Positions 55,933 to 64,000 of a DNA stretch of 64,000 bases are shown here, piece by piece. Position 1 is the first letter of the stretch. Each line of letters begins with the position of its first letter. Both the position numbers and the translations under genes were made by a program. The notes under the pieces were generated by a model. That model searched no databases. It saw only the letters and a list, made by a program, of their open reading frames with translations, and had not been told where the DNA came from. The DNA is taken from positions 5,283,490 through 5,347,489 of the forward strand of contig NW_024043372.1 of the NCBI RefSeq assembly GCF_014851395.1, read 5' to 3'. This stretch comes from Micropterus salmoides (taxonomy: Eukaryota; Chordata; Actinopteri; Centrarchiformes; Centrarchidae).

Positions 55933-58900
55933 TTATATCGTCAACACATCAGCATACACCAGCTGATCAGCCTGGACAGAACACAGCACCCTGCCATGAG
56001 CCCACACTGACAAAAAAGTTTCTAAGTCCTGATTTGCTCTGTAAAAACTGAAATCTAACAATAACCTGGACTTCATCATTTTCACAAACAACATCTTCAC
56101 ATTGACGGCTTGATCTGTCTCCACCTTTTTTCTCCTGCTCACATACACGGCCATCTTAGCCTGACCCAGGACAAAGTTTAGCAGCTGACATTTGTTCTTC
56201 TGTTGTTGAGTGTATTTAAAACCACAAATAAAAACCTGTTTAGTAAAAAACTCTTTAAAACCCCTAAAGATGTTTTCCAGCAAAACAAACAGAGACATGA
56301 GACGTGTGCACTCTAAAAAACAGTGAAACACGGTCTCCCTCTGCAGACAGAAAGGACACTGGTCCTGTACATTCCCATTCAGCACAGACACAAAAGAGTT
56401 TACAGCCAGTATTCCATGAAGGATTCTCCACTGTAGGTCTGCATGTCTCTTTGTCAGGGGGGGTTTATACAGAGACCTCCAGGCAGGTCGAAAATCAGGG
56501 CTTAAACCCAAATGAGTCCTCCAGGGGGTGTCGCTACATCCATTAAGTGTCTTTTTGTTGAGCGTTTTTACCAACAGTCTGTACAGTGTCTTTCCTGTGG
56601 CATCACTCAGAGACACCCCAGCAGAGTTGACCAGTAAAGGTCCCGAAAAACATCGGTCAAGTCAGGAGACAGAGTGGTAAAAGGATATGGGTCAGTGTCG
56701 TCCGGCAGCAGAGAGCCGTCTCTATAGTCCATCAGGAGAGAGACCTCGTGTCCCGTCAGCTGATGTCTCCAGTGTCTGAATAACAGACTGACATAGCGGC
56801 TCGACCTCAGCCCCAGACGAACCGCCAGACCAGCAGGACGGTCCAACCGAGGTCCGGTCAGCTCCTCCACCTGCCCCAGCGTGGAGATCCTGGCAGTGCG
56901 GAGCTTGTCAAAAAGAGTGGGTGAAAACCCCCCAAGACAGTCCAGATGTCCTCCAAACAGAACAGGCTCCTTAAGCAGCCAATACAAGGAGTCAGTGTGT
57001 CCCTGTCTCTGTTTGTTCATCAACATCCATACTTTAAAAACACTTTGGTAAAACCCAGGCAGAGAGGACATGCACACACCTTTTAAGTTCATTAAAAACA
57101 GAGACAAGCTCAGTCCCAGTCCACCAAACTGCTGCAGAATACAGCAGGACAGTGGCCTCCACACCAGGTCTGCCGGCCCAGTGAGGAATCTCTGGACAAA
57201 CTGCAAGCGGAAAGTAGCCCCCCTGCTGGCCAAGTGGACCAGGCCCTGCCCTCCTTCCTCTTTTGTAAGGAAAAGCATGCTCTGAGGAATCCAGTGTAAC
57301 TTGTCCCAGAAAAAATCCACTAATATTCTTTGTATGTTTGGCAGGAGAGAGGGTGGAGGGTCAACGCAGGCCAAACGGTGCCACAGAGCCGAAGAAACCA
57401 AATTATTTGCAACCAAAACCCGACCTTTAAAAGACATTTTAGGCAGCAACCATTTCCACTTGTTCAGGCGACCTTTGACCTTCTCCAAAACTCCATCCCA
57501 GTTTTTCTTCAAAGATGCTTCATTTCCCAGAAACACCCCTAAATATTTCAGCCCTCCTGTTTTCCAGAAGAGGCCTCCAGGCAGACTGAGCTGACTCCTC
57601 AGCCTCTCTCCCACCATCAAAGCCTCACTCTTCACCCAGTTCACTTTAGCAGATGATATCAGGCCATACAGATTTAAGGTTTCTCCCAACACATCAATAT
57701 CTCTTTGCTTTTTCACCAGAACGATGATATCATCTGCATATGCAGACAGTTTGAAAAGAATGTCACATTTAGGAAAACAGACACCAGAGAGAGCAGACCT
57801 TAGTCTGTGAAGCAGAGGTTCAATGGCCAGAGAATATAACATGCCAGACAGAGAGCAGCCCTGCCTCACCCCCCTCTGTACACTAAAGGGAGCGCTCAGG
57901 CCTCCATTTATCTTCAGAACACTCGCAATGTCACAGTACAAAACCTGGATCTTGGCTATGAAACGTGGGTTGAAACCAAAGGCAGTCAGAGTCCGCCACA
58001 GATACTGGTGTTCAACCCGATCAAAAGCCTTTTCCTGGTCTATTGAAATCAGACCAGTATCTACAGCCAATGAACTAGAGACTTCCAAAACATCTCGAAT
58101 CAGAGTGATATTGTCACTGATAAACCTGCTGGGTACACAGTAGGTCTGGTCAACGTGAATGACAGACCCCATCACCTGTCTGAGTCTGGAAGCCAGGACT
58201 TTAGACAGGATTTTGTAGTCCGAGCAGAGTAGCGACACAGGCCTCCAGTTTTTCAGCTCCTGCAAATCACCCTTCTTTGGTAGCAGAGTGATCACTGCCC
58301 TCCTGCAGCTCAGAGGCAGACGACCCGTCTCCAAACTTTCACCAAGCACTTCCATCAGATCCTGTCCCAGCACACACCAGAAAGACTTGTAAAACTCCAC
58401 AGGAAGGCCGTCAATCCCCGGAGCTCGACCACTCTGCAGACTCATCACAGCACGATACAGTTCAGGTAGAGACAGCTGAGCTTCCAGCTCTACATTGTGC
58501 TCATCACTGACCTGAGGAAGATCAGCATAGAAGAGCTCTTCTACCTCTGGATGGTCTGTCAGCTCGCTCCTGTACAGTTCTTTATAGAAACTGGCTGCGT
58601 GCATTCTGATCTCAGAGGAATCAGAGACGCAAAATCCGTCTCTGGATCGAATGGAGTGAAAGATCTTTCTCTGCCCGTTTTTCTTCTCCAAACCAAAGAA
58701 GAAGTGTGACGGGGCGTCCATCTGTGTGGCGTCCAGGAACCGAGACCTCACCAGAGACCCCTGAGCTGTCACACCCAGCAGGCTGGCCAAGGCCAACTTT
58801 TTAGATTTTAGGGAATCTAAGTGTCCCCTGTGGCCCCTACTAGACCCTGTAGTTCTACCACTTCAATCTCCAGATCCTTCAAAGATCTGATAATGACCCT

Positions 58901-59804
58901 GGTGACATTACGAGTGTACTGCTGACACAGCTGTTTAATCTGGCTTTTTCCAAAGTCCCACCACTGCTGAATACATTTGAAATCAGCCTTAGTTTCTCTG
59001 TGAGTGAGCCAGAAAAACTCAAAAGCAGACTTAAAGGCTTTGTCATGCAACAGTGCAGTATTAAAATGCCAATAAGCACTGCTCAATCTGACGTTTTTAA
59101 TTAAAACAGAACAATAAACAAGACAATGATCAGTAAAACCCACAGGGTTAATATAACAACCTTTAAAGACATTGATGTGATGCTTGAAACAGTAAAACCG
59201 ATCTAATCTAGCCTGAGATAAAACATTCTCTTTGCAGTGACTCCATGTGTACTGTCTCTGACTTTTATTAAAGCTCCTCCACACGTCCAGCAGCTCGTGT
59301 GTTTCTATGAGCTGTTGTAGGCCCTGTGAGGCTCCTGGTGATTCCTGTCCAGTTGTGGATTCTCTGTACAGTTAAAATCACCTCCCAAGAATAAAAACTC
59401 ATCACTACTGCATTTTCTGACAGTATTGCTTAAAACACTGGGGCATGTTAAAACGCAGCATTACATGGGACATAGACATTTATGAAATTCATCTTTATAT
59501 TCTCATACTGAACTTTAACCTTCAGTAGACAGCCTTCAATAACTTCCTCCACCTCACAAGATGCAGGCAGGAAACCTCTGGAGAAGAAAAGCCCAACCCC
59601 TCCACTGCAGCTGGACTGATGGCTCAGAACAACCTGCCCTGGCCACTCTTTCTTCCACTGACTCTCATTTTCAGAGTTACTGTGTGTTTCCTGAACCATC
59701 AGTAAGTCTAGCTGCTTGAACTCCATGAGTTTAAAAAGGGCAGCTCTCTTTGTGTCGTCCCTCACTCCATTTAGATTTAAAGTGCCAATTTTAAAGTGAC
59801 CCAT
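55933..59804 (-). pseudogene. Tx1-type LINE ORF2 (endonuclease-reverse transcriptase), frameshifted
   Basis: The likely start is at 59804 (MGHFKIGTLNLNGVRDD). The endonuclease domain shows LMVQETHS, GGVGLFFSRGF, GGDFNCTENP (after a frameshift near 59447), RLDRFY-like residues and GFTDHCLV (59284-58817 frame). The reverse transcriptase lies in the 729-codon frame 58796-56607: LPKKGDLQELKNWRPVSLL, SIDQEKAFDRVEH (about residue 252), RGVRQGCSLSG, and AYADDIIVLV (about 352) with intact catalytic Asp pair. The C-terminal part, in another frame (56616-55933), has CPFCLQRETVFHCFLEC, the Cys/His motif of this group. At least four frame changes were counted, so this copy is inactive, but the RT core is uninterrupted. 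Confidence 0.88.
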
Positions 59805-59874
59805 GGAGAGAGAGAAAAATAATAAAGAAACACAAAACAAACATTTCAGGAAGAAAAAGAAGAGAAGAGGCTGT

Positions 59875-61310
59875 TTAAACATCATCACCAATAATTTGAG
59901 CTTTCACCTTAATGATCAGCTTTCTGAGGCGATATATCTCCTGCTCTGTGAGGCCTTCATCACCAAAACCTCCTGAAGCTCTGGTAAGAGGTTGAGCTGA
60001 ACTGACAAACAGTTTCAGGTCTGGGAAAAAGTTCTCAACCTTCAACAGCCTGAGACCCTTAGTGTCCTGAAGGAACTTTTGTATTTGAGCTAAAGTGTAG
60101 CTGCTGCTCCCCTCCTCTTGTGTGAAATCACTGTTTTCTAATGAGCATGTTTTTCTGTCTTTCTTTCCTTTGGCAACTTTAGCTCTGCTCTGAACACTTT
60201 CTGTGCTCTTTCTCTTCTGTGCGATTTTCATTAGATCCTCATCAGATATATCCTCATCCTCAATAAAGTCAGAACACACAGAAATATTGCTGCTCTGAGA
60301 ACATTCATTCAACTGTTATACACCTGTTCACTGTTGTTCTCATTTTCTCCCTGGTCAATGTTCAGTTCTGTTTCTGTGTCCCCCTGTCCGCTTTCTCTTT
60401 CTTGCAGTTCAACATTAGACACACTGGACATGATTTTATTATCAGACAATCTCTCAGCGACTTCCTTGGCCAAGGAACATCTACCGGGACCCTCCAACGC
60501 GGCCGCATCAGCCGCAGCTACGTTGGGCACCGCGTCAGGTGCCGCAGTCCCATCGGTACCGGGGGCCTCGTCACCGGTATCGGGAGAAAAGGCCGCACCG
60601 CCAGTAGTGGGAGCCCCGCCAGACACCGCGGCAGCTTCCGCAGCCCCGCCAGCCGCGCCAGCATTTCCCTGCTCTCTTAATATGTTTTTCGGGCATGAGC
60701 GAATTAGATGGCCCTCTGCACCACAGCCAAAACATTTCATGGTTTCCGAAGTTGCAAAAACCATGTAATTAAATCCGTCCACATTGAAATTAAAAGATAA
60801 ATTAATTTCTGCCGAGTTGTTCTTTAGCACCATGAAAACCTGTCTTCTGTGACAAACAACGTGTTTTAACAATGGAGACTTACAGCCCAGGGACACCATC
60901 TTGATGGGGGACATCACCTGTCCATACCTGGATAGCTCTTTTAACAATAAGTCATTTTTTAAGAACGGGGGAGCGTTGGAGATGGTAACTTTCCTGGCAG
61001 GGTTAACCAGAGGGAGAACCGGGGTAAAAGTATCTTTAATAATTACCCCTTTTTCTACCACATCGTTTACTTTGTCAGTATGATCTAAAAACACCACAAT
61101 GGCTCCGTTCATGCGTGAGGCAGACTTAATGCTGCCATAACCCACCACCTCTCCCACCGCTAAACTCGCCTCCTCCACCGAGCAGCTGACAGCCGGCACC
61201 AACTTCACTGCATGTCGGCGTGTCAGCTTCACAAAATCCACTTCCACATCTACAACGGGCATGCTGCCCAGCCAGGCTGGAAGCACCGCCACCAACAAAC
61301 ACAACCACAA
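59875..61310 (-). pseudogene. Tx1-type LINE ORF1 (nucleic-acid-binding protein), frameshifted
   Basis: The first open part (61310-60309) probably starts at the Met of MPVVDVEVDFVKLTRR (61262). It has an RNA-binding-like N-terminal half (NGAIVVFLDHTDKVNDVV, VTISNAPPFLKNDLLLKEL), a CCHC zinc knuckle CFGCGAEGHLIRSC at about residue 190-205, and an Ala/Gly-rich linker. A frameshift near 60310 moves the C-terminal part to 60312-59875, with YTLAQIQKFLQDTKGLR, FFPDLKLF and LTEQEIYRLRKLI, a block typical of Tx1-group ORF1. The intact protein would bind the element's RNA. The high GC linker explains the long antisense frames on the plus strand. Confidence 0.8.
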
Positions 61311-61423
61311 CAGACAAAACTCTCAACTAACACGATATAAATAGACAAAAGACACACATAAACATATAAAAGTTTGGAAACTCACTCAACCGCAGCGTTC
61401 ACCACACCACTCACTCACCTTCC

Positions 61424-61427
<4 letters not shown>

Positions 61428-61463
<36 letters not shown>
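61428..61463. repeat. (AG)n microsatellite at LINE 5' junction
   Basis: 36 bp of perfect AG dinucleotides directly at the 5' end of the Tx1-type element. GA-rich sequence also flanks its 3' end at 55844-55865. Confidence 0.97.
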
Positions 61464-61464
<1 letters not shown>

Positions 61465-63420
61465 AGGAGAGGAACAGAGAGACAAAGAGAGGGATGGAAG
61501 GAGAGAGAGAGGGGAGGGAGGCAGCCTACATAATATACACACACAGAGGTACAGACAGTAAAGGTGATGTTGCTATAGACTAAATGAAAAATGGTACAGA
61601 TATTTATAGTAGTGTTAATGATAACAATTGTAATGTTAATGATTATAATAACAATAATAACAATAAGACTAGCAACAATAGTCGTTGTAGCAGAGGGTGT
61701 CGAGCAGGAACACGGGGGCAGCAGGTGACCCGCACCCACAGATCCAGACTCCACAGCTCCAGAGCCAGAAACACCTGCAGGAAGTGATAGGAGAGAGGAG
61801 AGGGACGAGAAAGCACAAGACTACCGGAAAGGGGAGAAGTTGAGTTAGTAACATGCAATAATGGGATGAGGTTGCATACAGAGGGAGAGAAAGTAGAGGA
61901 GAGAGGAGCTCAGTGCATCATGGGAAATCCCCCGGCAGTCTAGGCCTATAGCAGCATAACTAAGGGATGGTTCAGGACTCACCTGAGCCAGCCCTAACTA
62001 TAAGCTTTATCAAAGAGGAAAGTCTTAAGCCTACTCTTAAATGTGGAGATGGTGTCTGCCTCCTGAACCCAAACTGGAACCTGGTTCCACAGGAGAGGAG
62101 CTTGATAGCTGAACGCTCTGGCTCCTAGTCTACTTTTGGAGACTCTAGGAACCACAAGTAACCCTGCATTCTGGGAGCGCAGTGCTCTGGTGGGGTAGTA
62201 AGGTACTATGAGCTCTTTAAGATAAGATGGTGCCTGACCATTAAGAGCTTTGTAGGTAAGAAGAATGATTTTAAATTCTATTCTGGATTTTACTGGAAGC
62301 CAATGCAAAGAAGCTAAAACAGGAGAAATGTGATCTCTTTTCCTGGTTCCTGTCAGAACACGTGCTGCAGCATTCTGGATCAGCTGAAGAGTCTTAACGG
62401 ACTTTTTCGAGCAGCCTGATAATAAGGAATTGCAGTAATCCTGCCTAGAAGTAACAAATGCATAGACTAGTTTTTTTGCATCATTTTTAGACAGAATATT
62501 CATGATTTTCGCAATATTACGCAGGTGAAAAAAGGCGGTCCTTGAAATTTGCTTAATGTGAGACAGAAAGCGACATGTCCGGATCAAAGATAACTCCAAG
62601 ATTCCTCACAGTGGTGCTGGAGGCCAGGGCGATGCCATCAAGGGAAACTATATCTTTAGATAATGCGTCACGGAGGTGCTTAGGCCCCAGAACAATAACT
62701 TCAGTTTTATCTGAGTTTAACATTAGAAAATTACAGGTCATCCAGGTTTTAACATCCTGAAGGCACATTTGAAGTTTAGCTAACTGATGAGTTTCATCTG
62801 GCTTGATCGATAGATATAACTGAGTATCATCTGCATAACAATGAAAGCTTATGGAATATTTCCTGATAATATTGCCTAAAGGAAGCATATATAAAGTGAA
62901 GAGGATTGGTCCGAGGACAGATCCTTGAGGAACTCCATGACTAACTTTGGCATGCATGGAGGACTCATCGTTAACATGTACAAACTGAAATCAATCTGAT
63001 AAATAGGACTTAAACCAGCTTAGAGCGGTTCCTTTAATGCCAATGAAATGTTCCAGTCTCTGTAATAGGATCTGATGGTCAATGGTATCAAATGCAGCAC
63101 TAAGATCTAATAAAACCAGTACAGAGACAAGTCCTTTGTCTGATGCAATAAGGAGGTCGTTAGTAATTTTCTGAAAACTGACTGAAAATCCTCAAATAAA
63201 CTATTGCTCTGTAGAAAGTCACACAGCTGTTTTGCAACTGCTTTCTCCATGATCTTAAAGAGAAATGGAAGGTTAGATATAGTTAGTAGTCTATAGTTGG
63301 CTAACACATCCAGATCAAGTTGGGGCTTTTTTAGAAGAGGTGTAATTACAGCTACTTTAAAATACTGTGGTACATAGCCTGTTGATAAAGATAGACTGAT
63401 CATATCTAGTATAGAAGTGC
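61464..63420 (-). mobile_element. CR1/L2-type LINE body
   Basis: On the minus strand, 63403-63107 gives FKVAVITPLLKKPQLD and ISNLPFLFKIMEKAV (RT fingers). 62957-62553 gives GVPQGSVLGPILFTLYMLP and CYADDTQLYL (catalytic motif), followed by LNSDKTEVIVLGP. 62599-61994 gives SRQDYCNSLLSGC, HISPVLASLHWLPV and LGARAFSYQAPLLWNQVP. The stretch 61464-61990 is the 3' non-coding part (CCCCCGGCAGTCTAGGCCTA). The RT domain between fingers and palm is degenerate or deleted near 63000-63110, and the 5' half is missing. Confidence 0.87.
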
Positions 63421-63424
63421 TTCA

Positions 63425-63560
63425 TCCATGCAAATATGTCCAAGAAACAGTCAGTGATCTGTGCTGAGAAGGTGGAGTTGGTGGGCGGGAAGTACAGATA
63501 GTGTTGCGTATCGTCTATGTAGCAGTGCCTGAGAGTGTTGGAGCCCTAAGTAAGAATTTA
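63425..63560 (-). mobile_element. L2-type LINE fragment fused to another repeat
   Basis: AAATATGTCCAAGAAACAGT, GATCTGTGCTGAGAAGGTGG and GTATCGTCTATGTAGCAGTG, then GTGTTGGAGCCCTAAGTAAG. The same order and junction occur at 42168-42290, so the two are copies of one composite repeat. Confidence 0.65.
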
Positions 63561-64000
63561 TATTGCATTCTGTTTAAATAATTAATTGTTAATAATTGTT
63601 TAATTAATTTATGGTGCAAATGTCTTAATTTACATAAAGGGAAACACAAAATTTAGCCACAGGTGAAAATGCAGAAAGGCTCTCAGGCATTCTCTAACTA
63701 TTGCCTTCAAAAATGTTTTCTTCTGTAGATCCACTTTTCTCACTCAATAAAACTTCTGCTAAGTGCAAATTAAACGTTCTCAATTAAACATGACACAATC
63801 ACTTAAGAGGAAGTGATTATGTGAGTAACCTTTGCTGTCATGACTAAGCTGTGTTTTAGCACATTATTTAGTCTTCCCTCCTCTTTTCTGTTTTGTTTAG
63901 GGAAGTAACCTCTTTAAATGTGCAGCCCTGGCACCTTTTCACATCAATTTTAATAATTATTATTATAATTTTTGTTATAGCTCCTGTGTTTCAGCAGGTT
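63561..64000. other. Non-coding, no gene seen
   Basis: AT-rich sequence up to the window edge. Confidence 0.45.

Larger units (their letters stand above)
55866..61427 (-). mobile_element. Tx1-type (L1-like) LINE inserted between (TC)n tracts
   Basis: About 5562 bp and near full length. In its own orientation it begins GAGTGGAAGGTGAGTGAGTG next to (CT)n and ends AAAACATAAATAAA next to TCTCTCTCTCTCCCC. It carries ORF1 with a CCHC knuckle and ORF2 with AP-type endonuclease, reverse transcriptase and a C-terminal Cys/His motif. ORF2 has several frameshifts and ORF1 at least one. Flanking GA/TC microsatellite on both sides fits the microsatellite-targeting members known in the Tx1 group. Confidence 0.9.

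Noticed and set aside
60334..60768. 144-codon plus-strand ORF rich in Ala/Pro
   Set aside because: It is the antisense of the GC-rich linker of LINE ORF1.

Overview
This is nuclear DNA from a teleost fish, probably a percomorph. The evidence is spliced vertebrate genes with GT-AG introns, a very low density of coding sequence, and repeat families typical of teleosts: CR1/L2-type LINEs, a Tx1-type LINE, Tc1/mariner elements, a Penelope-like element, tRNA-derived SINEs with L2-like tails, and MITEs. No prokaryotic, viral or CRISPR features were seen.

Layout. (1) About 1-19273 is non-coding and repeat-rich. It is probably part of a long first intron of the angiopoietin-1-like gene, whose first coding exon (signal peptide, then the cysteine-containing start of the superclustering region) lies on the minus strand at 19274-19651. 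The remaining exons were not found and should lie to the left of the window. (2) 19652-32490 is the 5' flank of that gene plus repeats. It includes a Penelope-like element remnant that keeps the conserved core of a hammerhead ribozyme. (3) About 32493-40815 and 46670-53790 are two direct copies of one segment. Each carries a gene for a type I membrane immune receptor of the CMRF35-like/CD300/pIgR-like family, both on the plus strand. Copy A encodes three Ig-V-like domains and a shortened tail. Copy B encodes two Ig-V-like domains, an expanded acidic Ser-Gly repeat at its N terminus, and a longer tyrosine-bearing tail. Both assemble into open spliced frames of 431 and 416 codons. (4) The spacer between the copies, 40829-46665, is made of LINE pieces, a Tc1/mariner element with DD36E spacing, and short repeats. 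(5) 55671-63420 is a minus-strand CR1/L2-type LINE split by a 5.56-kb Tx1-type LINE that sits between (TC)n microsatellites.

Functional picture. The two receptors probably act on leukocytes as paired, diverging paralogues. They differ in ectodomain number, disulfide pattern, stalk composition and signalling tail. The angiopoietin-like gene is an unrelated neighbour (secreted Tie2 ligand family). The transposon genes in the window all appear broken. All family assignments come from reading motifs by eye; no database search was run.
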